DNA from: Planctomycetota bacterium
Lineage (GTDB): Bacteria > Planctomycetota > UBA1135 > GCA-002748355
Reading direction: 5' to 3'
DNA: 64,000 nucleotides
Assembly (NCBI GenBank): GCA_020638795.1
Contig: JACKHW010000007.1
Coordinates: 62,001 to 126,000 of the forward strand
A model generated the notes under the pieces. The model was not told the origin of the DNA. It saw only the letters and a program-made list of their open reading frames with translations, and ran no database searches. The position numbers and the translations under genes are program-made. Shown here one piece after another: positions 44,516 to 53,754 of the stretch (the first letter of the stretch is position 1; the number at the start of each line of letters is the position of its first letter).

Positions 44516-45301
44516 ATGCCTTCGCGGTTCGTTTCGTTCGTCTTGTTCTCTTCTCTGTTCGCTATCAGTCCGGCGACGACCGCGCAGTGCTCGGATGCGA
44601 CGTCGGGCGCAAGCACCTACGCATCTCACGACTGGCAACAACGTGTCCTCGCAGTTCGCATCTTCGGCGCGCGCGCGGATGCGCATGCTCTCGCACGCGC
44701 TCTGCACGATCGACATCCACTGGTTCGCCGCGCGGCGTGCGAAGAACTCGGTCCACTCGGAGCAGATGCCGCGCCCGTGATCCAGGATCTCGCGGACAGC
44801 CTCGCGGACAGCGACCGCGAAGTGCGTGCGGCCGCGGCACTCGCTCTCGGATGGACACGTGTGCGGGCCGACGTCGCGATTCGTGCACTACTCGGAGCCG
44901 TCGACGCGCGATCGGATCGGGTTCGTACGCACGTCGTCACGTCGCTCGGCGAACTTCGCGGCACGACTCACGACGAAGCCATCGCGCGCGCGCTGACGGT
45001 GCGCCTCGGCGACAAGAGCCCGTTCGTGCGCGAGGCCGCGACCCGAGCGTTGTCGTGGGTCCTGCGTGACGCGCCACAACTGGCTCCGGTGACGTTCGAG
45101 GCTCTGCACGCGGCCGATTGGCGAGCGCGCGAACGAGCATGCCGCGCACTCGGAGCGGTTCTGCGAATTCTCGAGCACTCGGACGAGTCGAACGTGGATG
45201 GCGGTCTCGAACGATCCGTGCGTGCCGAACTCTGCCGCGCTTCGCGCGACAGTTACGTTCGCGTTCGCGATGCTGCGGCCATCGCACTCGCGAGCCGGTA
45301 A
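44516..45301 (+). CDS. exported HEAT-repeat protein
   Basis: A 261-residue protein with a signal peptide (PSRFVSFVLFSSLFAISPA). The mature part is built of HEAT/PBS-lyase-type repeats, each ending in patterns such as HPLVRRAACEELGPLG, DREVRAAAALALGW and SPFVREAATRALSW. Such repeats form alpha-solenoids for protein binding. AGGGA before ATG 44516 supports this start; the longer frame adds 61 Arg-rich residues. The partner is unknown. Confidence 0.8.
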   Translation: MPSRFVSFVLFSSLFAISPATTAQCSDATSGASTYASHDWQQRVLAVRIFGARADAHALARALHDRHPLVRRAACEELGPLGADAAPVIQDLADSLADSDREVRAAAALALGWTRVRADVAIRALLGAVDARSDRVRTHVVTSLGELRGTTHDEAIARALTVRLGDKSPFVREAATRALSWVLRDAPQLAPVTFEALHAADWRARERACRALGAVLRILEHSDESNVDGGLERSVRAELCRASRDSYVRVRDAAAIALASR

Positions 45302-45326
45302 CGGTCCGCGAGTCGACGGTCCACGA

Positions 45327-46412
45327 TCAGTTGAAGACGCCGTACAGTTCGGTCACGAGCCCGTAGGGCGTGCGCGAAATCGAACCCGTGGCACTCTGAT
45401 AGTCGTAGTGCCCGACGTGATTGCACTCGATGCCGCCGCGCCCGATCGTCATCGTCACGCCCTGCGAAAGCACCCAGCCACGAGGATTGCTCGCGGGATC
45501 GACGAACAACGCCTGGGCGTGGATCGTGGCACCGACGAGGGCATCGACGTACGGGATCGGCAGCGCAGACTCGCCACCATAGGTCGCCCCTTGAGCCACG
45601 AGCGGCAGCGCGAACGCGAGGTCGATGCTGACGTTCAACGAGTTTCCGGGAGCTTGCAGTGGGGTGAGATCGAACGGCAGCGGAATCACGCCGAACATCG
45701 TGTTGGAGAAGCCCCAGAAGCTGATGGCCGGATACGCGGACTTGAGTCCGGAGGCGATCAGTGTCGCTGCGCCGCCCGGTTGCAGAAGCCCCGGGTCCGA
45801 CGTCACGCCGTAGCTGTCGTTGCTCGCGAACTTGCCGGCCGTCCCGAAGGGCGTCGCGGAGCCGGTCGTGCCCGCTTGTTGCGCATGCGCATCGAAAAAG
45901 TAGTTGGACTTGACCGGCGCTTGCGGCACATACCACTCGAGGAGCAAGTCGCCCGCTGGACGTTGGTAGACGTAGGGCGAGGTGAACTTGAAGACGATGT
46001 TGAACGGCCGCGTCGTCGTCTGCGCTGGCAGGCTATAGGCCGCATCGAACACGACGGTTTGCGTGCCCTTGCGATTGCTCGCGAACGTCGCGCTCATGTT
46101 GGCTGCGTCGAACGCCGCCGAACCGACGGACAAGCGCACCCGCGTGAACGACCGCGAAGGCACCGCCGCCGAACCGTCGGCACGCAAGCGCACTTCTCGA
46201 AGGAGCGCGGTGCCACGACAGAACGCAGAACCGTTGATGATCTGCTGCGCGATCCCGCCGCCATAGCCGGAGAAGTAGGGCGAACTCGTACTGCCGTCAG
46301 GACCAGCAGCGAGAGGCACCATCTTTTGGCTCTGTCCCGGCAGGATGGATGCAAGAATGCAGCAGGGCGCTGCGATGAAGAATGTGCGAATCATCCTGGC
46401 AGTGTAACTCAT
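45327..46412 (-). CDS. exported planctomycete protein with C-terminal module
   Basis: About 361 residues with a signal peptide (MIRTFFIAAPCCILASILPG). The body is beta-rich with no named domain (FDAANMSATFASNRKGTQTV, SFWGFSNTMFG). It ends with the C-terminal module seen in other exported proteins here: SALPIPYVDALVGATIHAQA then SQGVTMTIG, followed by a 30-residue extension. The ATG at 46412 overlaps the HyuB stop (ATGA); ATG 46394 is an alternative. Function unknown. Confidence 0.72.
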   Translation of the reverse strand: MSYTARMIRTFFIAAPCCILASILPGQSQKMVPLAAGPDGSTSSPYFSGYGGGIAQQIINGSAFCRGTALLREVRLRADGSAAVPSRSFTRVRLSVGSAAFDAANMSATFASNRKGTQTVVFDAAYSLPAQTTTRPFNIVFKFTSPYVYQRPAGDLLLEWYVPQAPVKSNYFFDAHAQQAGTTGSATPFGTAGKFASNDSYGVTSDPGLLQPGGAATLIASGLKSAYPAISFWGFSNTMFGVIPLPFDLTPLQAPGNSLNVSIDLAFALPLVAQGATYGGESALPIPYVDALVGATIHAQALFVDPASNPRGWVLSQGVTMTIGRGGIECNHVGHYDYQSATGSISRTPYGLVTELYGVFN

Positions 46413-47971
46413 GCGGAGCCGAAACCGCCTCCGCCCGGAGTCTCGAGGATCAAACGGTCCCCGACAGCGAGGGAAAATCGCCCTTTCGCCGGCACCTTGC
46501 GCCGCACGCCGTGTGCATCGACGATCCATTGTCGTCCGGGCTTTCCCGGTCGACCCCCGTTCCGACCTGGCGGCCCCTGAATCCTGCGCTCGGAGAGAAG
46601 CGCTCCGCGCAGGGGTACCAGTGAACGCAGTTCTTTGACGAGACCGTCACCGCCGCGATGGTGACCGCGTCCCCCGCTCCGTCGCCGGACGTGCAGTCGT
46701 TCGATCACGAGCGGTTGCGAGAGTTCGCAGTCTTCGATCGGGGTGTTCCGCGTGTTCGTCATGTGCGATTGGATGCAACTCGCACCATCAGACATCCGGC
46801 TCGCACCAGAACCGCCGGCGAGAGTTTCATAGAACGCGAACGACTCGCCACGCAGCCCCGTGCCACCGAGCGTGAGGTTGTTCATCGTGCCCTGGCTCGC
46901 GGCTGGCACGTCGGCACCCGCGCGCCCGAGTGCCGCGAAGCACATGTCGACGAGACGTTGACTCGTTTCGACGTTTCCCCCGGCAACGGCAGCGGGGAAC
47001 TCCGGATCGAGGACAGACCCTTTGCGAGTGCGCACTTCGACGTCCGTGAGTAGGCCGCCGTTGATCGGGAGTTCGTCGCCCGCGACGCACGCGAGTGTGT
47101 ACAGCACCGCGGCGAGGACGATCGCGGGATTCGCATTGAGTCCACCACGGCATTGATCGTCGCTTTCTCGGAAGTCGAAAACCATGCGTCCCTGCTTCGT
47201 GCGCGTGAACTCGAGTGCGAGCCCTATCGGCTTGTCGTCGATACCGTCGCCTTCGAGCGCATCGCGAGTCGAGAACGTGCCGGTGCCGAGCGATGCCAAC
47301 GAAGCGCGAAAGAGACGGGTCGTGTACTCACGCAAGGCAACAGCTGCGGCAGCGAGTGTGTCGACACCATGGCGATCCATCATCGCGAGGAGACGCTCGA
47401 CACCGAGGGCCCCCGCTTGTCGCTGTGCACGCAAGTCGCCGCGCCGCTGTTCGGGCGTACGCGTGTTGGCGAGCAACAACGCTTCGACCTCGGGCACGCG
47501 GACTCCGCCGCGGGACTCGTGGACCGGCGGGATCCTCAAGCCTTCGGCGGGCAAGTCGTGTGCGGGCGCCATCGAGCCCGGCTCGGAACCACCGATGTCC
47601 GCGTGGTGCGCCCGAGTCAGCACATACCACGCGGCGCCGGGTGCACCGACGGCATGGATCAATGTCAGATCCGGAAGATGCGTGCCGCCGGCATACGGGT
47701 CGTTGAGCAAGATCGCGTCACCCGTCGCGAGGTCTTCGAATCGTGTGCGCACGGCCGCAATCGACAACGCCGCCGATCCGAGGTGGACAGGAATGTGTGC
47801 AGCCTGCGCCACGAGCGCACCACTCGCATCGAAGATCGCGCACGAGTAATCACGGCGCTCACGAATGTTGGGTGACGGTGCCGTCTGGCGAAGGAGTTCG
47901 CCACACTCTTCGGCGATCGAGGTGAAGAGCTCGTGATAGACGCGGAGTCGAACCGCGTTGAGCGACGTCAC
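46409..47971 (-). CDS. hydantoinase B/oxoprolinase-family subunit (HyuB)
   Basis: A 520-residue HyuB-type subunit. ILLNDPYAGGTHLPDLTLI, ARAHHADIGGSEPGSM, RVPEVEALLLANTRTPEQRRGDL, GLNANPAIVLAAVLY and the final RLILETPGGGGFG are diagnostic. These subunits act with HyuA in ATP-dependent opening of hydantoins or 5-oxoproline. No HyuA partner is visible beside it, so the gene may be a stand-alone form or its partner is elsewhere. The GTG start overlaps the TPR lipoprotein stop (GTGA). Confidence 0.9.
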   Translation of the reverse strand: MTSLNAVRLRVYHELFTSIAEECGELLRQTAPSPNIRERRDYSCAIFDASGALVAQAAHIPVHLGSAALSIAAVRTRFEDLATGDAILLNDPYAGGTHLPDLTLIHAVGAPGAAWYVLTRAHHADIGGSEPGSMAPAHDLPAEGLRIPPVHESRGGVRVPEVEALLLANTRTPEQRRGDLRAQRQAGALGVERLLAMMDRHGVDTLAAAAVALREYTTRLFRASLASLGTGTFSTRDALEGDGIDDKPIGLALEFTRTKQGRMVFDFRESDDQCRGGLNANPAIVLAAVLYTLACVAGDELPINGGLLTDVEVRTRKGSVLDPEFPAAVAGGNVETSQRLVDMCFAALGRAGADVPAASQGTMNNLTLGGTGLRGESFAFYETLAGGSGASRMSDGASCIQSHMTNTRNTPIEDCELSQPLVIERLHVRRRSGGRGHHRGGDGLVKELRSLVPLRGALLSERRIQGPPGRNGGRPGKPGRQWIVDAHGVRRKVPAKGRFSLAVGDRLILETPGGGGFGSA

Positions 47972-49302
47972 TGCCCGTCGCGTGCCTGCTTCAGGTCGTA
48001 GGCGATTCGCGCGACGCGCTTGCGCACGTCTTCGAACCTCGGGTGGAGCGACATCACGCGCCGGAACGCGGCCAAGGCTTCCTCCGACTTGCCGGCCTCC
48101 TGTGCAGCGACGCCTTCGTCGTACGTCTTCTTGACGTCTTCGAGCAACTGCGTGAGCGTGGTGACCTTTCCTACGGCGCTGCTCGACGGATGTGCTGCCG
48201 CGAGTTCGCGATACACTTCCAGTGCTTGCTCGAAGTCGTAAGCGAGCTCCAAGAACTGCGCGTCGCTGAAGCGCGCATCGCGCCTTGCATCGAGCAACTG
48301 CCCTCGCAGCTCGTTGAGCGAAACACGGTCGTAGGTCGCCAGCTCGGCGGCACGCGCGAGCGACTCCTCGGCAACGTCGAAGCGCTTCGCAGCGATCGCC
48401 ATCTGCGCATCGGTGAATGCTTCGTCGGCTTCCGCCTCGTCGAGCCAGATCTTGGCGATTCGCTTGCCCTCCGGAATCCACGTGAAGAGATCATCCGTCG
48501 CTGCCGCGATCTCGTCGTTTTCGGCCTTGCGACGTGCCTCGAGGAGGTCGACGACCTCGAGGATTTCGCGTCCGGCGGCCCCCCATCGACGCTCGGCGGC
48601 GAGTTGGTCCGCCCAGGCACGACGCGTGCGTGCCACTTGACGCGCGGCAACGCCTTCGAGATAGCTCGCGCGGGGATTGGCACCATCGCTGTCGAGCGCG
48701 GCATCGGCGTGGTAGTGCACGCGCTCCCAATCGCCGTCGCGCCTCGCAGTCAACGCATTGCGATAGTGCTCGTCCGCGAACTCGCGCCGCTCGTCGTAGA
48801 TGTCGCGAACGTCCTTCAGGCCACGCAGCGCGGCTTCGTCACCAGGCCTGATGTTGAGCACTTCTTGGAACGACTCGAGTGCGCGCTCGGGCTCGTCGTC
48901 GACGACAGCCTCTTGGCCACGTACGAGCATGCGGGCCGCAATTTGATCCTTGGCCTTGCGTTGCCAGCGCATTGCGATCGGGTTGTCCGGATGGTTCGTC
49001 AGCACCCGTGCCAGGATGCCGAGCCCTTCACGTTCGTGACCGGACAAGATCGAAGCGCGTGCACGATCCAACAAGAGGACGGTGCGCATGCGCTCGGCGA
49101 AACGCTCGATCTTGCGATCACCCGGTGCATCGGCGAGCGCCGCCTGACCGTGCGCATAGGCCTCTTCGTAGTGCGCCCGATCGAATGCCTCGACTGCGCG
49201 CCCGTAGTGGAGTGCCGCAGGGGGCGCCGAACACGCGGCGAGAACCGCAGCGAGGATCGGTGAGAACAGCAGACCCGAAGTTCGAAGGGAAGCGGTGCGC
49301 AT
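47968..49302 (-). CDS. TPR-repeat lipoprotein
   Basis: A 444-residue protein with a lipoprotein signal peptide ending LAAVLAAC. The mature part is a string of TPR-like helices (ALADAPGDRKIERF, EEPERALESFQEVLNIRPGDEAA minus its first residues, EALAAFRRVMSLHPRFEDV), which suggests a membrane-tethered scaffold. It is translationally coupled to the HyuB gene by a GTGA overlap, although a functional link is not obvious. It resembles the TPR lipoprotein at 31935-33524 only in layout. Confidence 0.8.
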   Translation of the reverse strand: MRTASLRTSGLLFSPILAAVLAACSAPPAALHYGRAVEAFDRAHYEEAYAHGQAALADAPGDRKIERFAERMRTVLLLDRARASILSGHEREGLGILARVLTNHPDNPIAMRWQRKAKDQIAARMLVRGQEAVVDDEPERALESFQEVLNIRPGDEAALRGLKDVRDIYDERREFADEHYRNALTARRDGDWERVHYHADAALDSDGANPRASYLEGVAARQVARTRRAWADQLAAERRWGAAGREILEVVDLLEARRKAENDEIAAATDDLFTWIPEGKRIAKIWLDEAEADEAFTDAQMAIAAKRFDVAEESLARAAELATYDRVSLNELRGQLLDARRDARFSDAQFLELAYDFEQALEVYRELAAAHPSSSAVGKVTTLTQLLEDVKKTYDEGVAAQEAGKSEEALAAFRRVMSLHPRFEDVRKRVARIAYDLKQARDGQ

Positions 49303-49510
49303 CGTCGTCCAAGGTAGAGTGCCGAGTCACGGACGGCCAGCGAGCAGATCGACCAAATGCTGCCGTGCGGGGCTCCGACGTCGCTCGGCCCACGGTCTTC
49401 CCGACTCTTCGGCAGGTTCTGCTCGCAATACTCGCGAACGTGCGAAGTCCCCGCGGTGGCAGACCGCGGTGGCGCCGAACCCACCGACCCGCGAGACTCC
49501 CTCCCCCCCG

Positions 49511-50881
49511 ATGACCGAAGCCTCCGACGACAATGTTGCGCGCACGGGCCGCCGCGAGTTCCGCGATCTCGTGGCGCTCGCGGCCCCGATCATGGTCGTT
49601 CAGATCGGCATGATGTCGATGGGGCTCGTCGATACGGCCATGCTGGGACGGGTGTCCTCGGACGATGTTGCCGCCTGCGGGCTCGGCAACTCGTTCTCGT
49701 ACCTCGTCGCGAACTTCTGCATGGGGATTCTCTTCGCGCTCGATCCGATCCTCTCCCAGGCACTCGGCGCGCGCGACAACGAGGCGTTCGCCAATGGGCT
49801 TCGCAACGGATTCGTGGTCGCGCTGCTACTGACGATTCCCGGGAGCGTCGCGTGGTGGTTCTCCGGGGACGTGTTGCACGCGCTCGAGCAACCCGCACGA
49901 CTCATTCCCAAGGCCGAGAGCTACGTACGTGCGCTCATTCCGAGCTTGTTCGCGTTCTTCGGATTCATCGTGTTGCGCATTTCGTTGCAAGCGATGCATC
50001 GGATACGGCCGCTGATCGTCATCATTCTCGCGGCCAACGTGGCGAACGCGGTGCTCGACGTGGCCCTGATCGAGGGGAAGTTCGGTCTTCCCGCGCTCGG
50101 CATCGTCGGATGTGGCATCGCGACCACGATCTGCAGGTGGGCGATGTTCTTGGGGCTCGCCGCGTGCGCGTGGCCGCACCTAAGACCAGCGATCCTCCAC
50201 CGTTCTTCGGGTCTGCCATCGGCTCGCGCTCTGTGGCGCATCGTGCGCTACGGCGTCCCGATCGGGCTCCAACTCGTCGTCGAACTCGGGGCCTTCGTCG
50301 TCGTCATGTTCCGTATGGGCTACCTCGAAAATCCCGAGACGGCTGTCGCCGGACACGTCATCGCGATCAACCTCGCGGCACTGTCCTTCATGATGCCACT
50401 TGGCCTTTCGATCGCGGCTTCGGTGCGTGTCGGATGGGCTGTGGGTGAAGGCGACATCGAACGCGTGCGCCAACGCGCGCGGATCGCGCTCGTGACCGGA
50501 GCGGCCATCATGGCAGTTTGGGGCGTATTCTTCTGGCTGACGCCCGCCCCCTTGTTGCGCGTGTTCACCGACGATCCGGCCGTCCTGACCGTGGCGCTGA
50601 CGTTGATGCCTCTGGCGGCCTTGTTCCAGATATTCGACGGGCTGCAAGTCGTCGCGGGCGGTGTCCTGCGTGGCCTCGGAGACACGCTGCTCCCGGCGCT
50701 CTGCCACATTCTCGGGTTCTGGTTGCTCGGCTTGCCCGTCGGCCGCTGGCTCGCCTTCGACCGCGGGCTCGGGCCGAGCGGTCTTTGGTGGGGCCTCGTG
50801 CTCGGCCTCGTCGCGGTCAGCATCGTCCTGATCTGGCGCATGGAGCGCTGCCTGCGACGGAACACGATCCGGCGGATCTGA
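49511..50881 (+). CDS. MATE-family efflux transporter
   Basis: A 456-residue membrane protein with about 12 hydrophobic segments and the typical MATE opening: LVALAAPIMVVQIGMMSMGLVDTAMLGRV. A second half repeats it (GVPIGLQLVVELGAFVVV). Conserved ALGARDNE and GVLRGLGDT segments also fit. MATE proteins export drugs or metabolites by Na+ or H+ antiport. Start chosen at ATG 49511; the upstream extension is Arg/Pro-rich. It is divergent from the TPR lipoprotein. Confidence 0.93.
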   Translation: MTEASDDNVARTGRREFRDLVALAAPIMVVQIGMMSMGLVDTAMLGRVSSDDVAACGLGNSFSYLVANFCMGILFALDPILSQALGARDNEAFANGLRNGFVVALLLTIPGSVAWWFSGDVLHALEQPARLIPKAESYVRALIPSLFAFFGFIVLRISLQAMHRIRPLIVIILAANVANAVLDVALIEGKFGLPALGIVGCGIATTICRWAMFLGLAACAWPHLRPAILHRSSGLPSARALWRIVRYGVPIGLQLVVELGAFVVVMFRMGYLENPETAVAGHVIAINLAALSFMMPLGLSIAASVRVGWAVGEGDIERVRQRARIALVTGAAIMAVWGVFFWLTPAPLLRVFTDDPAVLTVALTLMPLAALFQIFDGLQVVAGGVLRGLGDTLLPALCHILGFWLLGLPVGRWLAFDRGLGPSGLWWGLVLGLVAVSIVLIWRMERCLRRNTIRRI

Positions 50882-51174
50882 CCGCAAGCCGGTCCCGCGT
50901 TCGATTTCGATTGCGGGCCACATCGTGCGGATCGGGAGCACGGGGCTGTGCCGGGGCAGGATGACTCCGACATAGCGGACGCGCGTTGTCCCGCAGGGCT
51001 CGTGAGCGGCAGTGTCGCCGTCACGTTCCTCGGGATCGAGCGAGTCGGCTGGACTCACCGGATGACTTGCGACCCAGGTCGCGTTCGTCTCTCACTGGTG
51101 ATGTCGCGAAGCACGGGACGTGGCACGTCGGCATCCGTGAATACGGCATTTTCGGACGCACTCGGCTATACGTG

Positions 51175-52500
51175 ATGCGCATGCGCCTGCCTCGCCTGCC
51201 CCACTCGACCTGCCTGTGCCTTTCTGCCCGTTCGCACCGCTCCACCTGTTTGCAACTCGTGCACGGCGCGCTCCACGCATTCCTTCTGCCGCCTCGCAGC
51301 CGCCGTCGACTCGCTGCGATCGCGGCCCTGGGCGTGCTGGCGGGATTCGCTTTCGGTGCACCCCGTGCAGGTGCACAACGACCGATCGGCCTCGCCGACC
51401 GCAGTCTCGTCAATCCGACGGGGAAAGGGTCGAAGACCATTCCTTGCTCGATCGTCTATCCCTCAACGGTGAGCGGCGTGGATACGCCGATCGATCCGCG
51501 TGCAGGCGGGCGCTCGTGCATCGTGTTCTTGCACGGCTTCGGGCGATGGGGCGCGGAGTACTACAATCTCGCCATGGCCCTCGCACAGCGAGGGTTCGTC
51601 GCGGTCCTACCCAACTCGGGCCAGTTTTCATTGGACGAACTCTTCGCGGACGCGGTCGCGATGCGGGATTCCATTGCACTCGCAGCGAGGACGCGAGGAC
51701 ATCTCTTCGACGGCAAGCTCGACCTCGCCCGCATGGGACTCGTCGGCCACAGCTACGGCGGAACGACGTGCGCCCGCGTCCTAGCGCGCAACGACGGCTA
51801 CCGAGCCGGTATCGCAATCGCTCCAGTCTTCGTCGACGACACGGTGCAGAACGCGCGCGTGCCGTTCTTGGTCCTCCATGGAGGCGGCGACACGCTCATC
51901 CCGTGGCGCGATGGCGACAAGGTCTACCGAGCAGCAACGAGTTACCGTGACGTGAAGGCGTTCCTACGCCTCGGAACCGCGGCGCAACATTTGAATGTCG
52001 CGGGAATGGAACTCGCATCAGTGAACGACGAAGAGGTCTGGTCGATCTGTGCCGACGCGCTCTCGGGCTTCTTGCTGCGCTTCGTCGAGGACGACGTCGA
52101 CGCCCTCGCCACCGCGTTGGGCCCCGAAGTGCGACGACAGTCACTCGTCGACGACCTTCGTACCGAGATCGACGAACCGCAGCTCCTGCAACTCGAACCG
52201 GCGCACTCCGCAAAGAGCTTCCGCATCGCGATAGCCGCGGAGCCCGGCCCCTACGGTCTCGCGCTCGGAGCTTCCAAGACCAGCCTTTCCACGCCGTTCG
52301 GCGAGCTTGGCCTCGACCCAGCGACCCTTCTCGTCATCGGGATCGGCACCACCGGCACGTCGAAGCTGACCGAACTCGTCCTCGATACACCGAGCGACCC
52401 CCGCTTCATCGGTCACGACTTCGGCCTCCAAGCCCTAGCGACCCGAGCCCGCGTCGGCCTACGCCTGAGCCCACCAGTCTGGATCACCATCCAACCCTGA
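51175..52500 (+). CDS. exported alpha/beta hydrolase (dienelactone hydrolase/cutinase-like)
   Basis: About 441 residues. After a basic, possibly Tat-type signal (PRSRRRLAAIAALGVLAGFA, ending ARAG-like before AQ) comes an alpha/beta hydrolase: oxyanion region FLHGFGRWG, nucleophile GHSYGG, acid in LHGGGDTLIP and His in AAQHLNV. The fold order resembles cutinase or polyester-hydrolase-like enzymes, so an exported esterase is likely. The last 100 residues are the C-terminal module shared with other exported proteins (GPYGLALGASKTSLSTPFG; DPRFIGHDFGLQALA). The start is uncertain. Confidence 0.82.
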   Translation: MRMRLPRLPHSTCLCLSARSHRSTCLQLVHGALHAFLLPPRSRRRLAAIAALGVLAGFAFGAPRAGAQRPIGLADRSLVNPTGKGSKTIPCSIVYPSTVSGVDTPIDPRAGGRSCIVFLHGFGRWGAEYYNLAMALAQRGFVAVLPNSGQFSLDELFADAVAMRDSIALAARTRGHLFDGKLDLARMGLVGHSYGGTTCARVLARNDGYRAGIAIAPVFVDDTVQNARVPFLVLHGGGDTLIPWRDGDKVYRAATSYRDVKAFLRLGTAAQHLNVAGMELASVNDEEVWSICADALSGFLLRFVEDDVDALATALGPEVRRQSLVDDLRTEIDEPQLLQLEPAHSAKSFRIAIAAEPGPYGLALGASKTSLSTPFGELGLDPATLLVIGIGTTGTSKLTELVLDTPSDPRFIGHDFGLQALATRARVGLRLSPPVWITIQP

Positions 52501-52592
52501 TGCCCCAGCGACCTGCGTGAAACGTCCCTGGGTCAAAGCGCCGTACTTTTGCGCGTGGTTTGTCCCTGGCACCTTTCGCGCAGGGTGCGGGA

Positions 52593-53522
52593 TCACGCCT
52601 TGCCGATGAAGGACTCGAGATCTTGTCGCAGCTCGTCGAGGCCGTAACTCGGGATCGAGATACAGCGGTAGACGATGTCTTCGAGACCCGAGGGCGTCTT
52701 CGGATTGAGTTCGTGTGGCGGCGGGTAGCTCAGGAAGTAGCTGAGGGAGAGACGAATCGTCTCGCCACCTTGCGTCGAGCCCGCGTGCTGCCACGGCACT
52801 TCTTCGAACGGAAGCGCTCCCGTCAGGATCTCGTAGATCATGATCCCGATGCCCATCACGTCCGCCTTGCTGTCCCGCAGCACGAGCGGATTGTAGTACG
52901 GCGTCGTCGAGATGGTCTCGCCATCATCACTCCGGTAGGCCGGGTCGATGAGAACGACCTTGCCGGATGGCTTGATGATGATGTTCTCGGGCTTGAGGTC
53001 CCCGTGGAACGGTAATCCGTCTTCCGCCGACAGCGCTTGCAGTGCGCGAACCGCGGCGAGGAACCAGTTGAGATGCACGCCTTCGAGATTGCGAATCTTC
53101 TCGCGAAGCGTCTTCCCCCGCACGTACTCGAGCACGAGCACGGGTCGGTCTTCGAACTCGAACGCGTTCTTGACCTTGACCATGTTCGGCGACACGCCCG
53201 TCGTGAGCAGGTCGGCTTCACTTCGAATGAGCCGATCGATCTCCTCGCGATCGAGGAAGTCGACGCGCACGCCGCCCTTGTGAAAGAAGACGGCTTCGCC
53301 CGGCGTCTCGTCGGGACTGATCCCGTCGACCGAACGCCGCGAACTGACTTCGAGCAGCCTCGTGACGAAGTGACCTCCGCCGGCGCTGTTCCCGAACTTG
53401 AGGGCGACCTTCTCGCCACTCGTTCGTTGCTCCGCCAAATAGACGTAGCTGAAGCCACCCCGTCCCAAGAATCGGGTGATCTTGTAATCCCCGATCATCT
53501 CTCCGACCGCGATGTGGATCAT
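52593..53522 (-). CDS. Ser/Thr protein kinase (soluble, atypical DFG)
   Basis: A 309-residue kinase-domain protein without a membrane segment. Glycine loop LGRGGFSYVYLA, Lys in VALKFG, catalytic loop HGDLKPENI (Arg replaced by Gly, common in bacteria) and Asp plus Asn present. DFG is replaced by IDP in VVLIDPAY, and DVMGIGIMIYEILTGALPF fits subdomain IX. It is probably active because the catalytic and metal-binding residues remain. ATG 53522 or 53498 may be the start. Its partner is unknown; it is divergent from the metallopeptidase gene. Confidence 0.82.
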   Translation of the reverse strand: MIHIAVGEMIGDYKITRFLGRGGFSYVYLAEQRTSGEKVALKFGNSAGGGHFVTRLLEVSSRRSVDGISPDETPGEAVFFHKGGVRVDFLDREEIDRLIRSEADLLTTGVSPNMVKVKNAFEFEDRPVLVLEYVRGKTLREKIRNLEGVHLNWFLAAVRALQALSAEDGLPFHGDLKPENIIIKPSGKVVLIDPAYRSDDGETISTTPYYNPLVLRDSKADVMGIGIMIYEILTGALPFEEVPWQHAGSTQGGETIRLSLSYFLSYPPPHELNPKTPSGLEDIVYRCISIPSYGLDELRQDLESFIGKA

Positions 53523-53754
53523 CTTCCTGTCGGTCTCCGCCCCCCGCAGACATTCCCCCGAACCAGGTGCCTCTTCGACGGGACCTCGATTCGAGTTGAG
53601 TCCACGCGCCGCGGAAATCCGCAGCCAACCGACCCTCCGATCCCAAGGGCGGCGCGGGTCGCGATCAGAATCGTTAAAGATCCTCGAAAGATGGTCGGAT
53701 CTCGGGAAGCGGGCAAGGAAGCCCGGACTCGCCGACTGCTATCATCGATTTCAG

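Noticed and set aside
52501..52592. Terminator hairpin after the alpha/beta hydrolase
   Set aside because: Only a 5-bp GCACC/GGTGC pairing with no T-run; not convincing.
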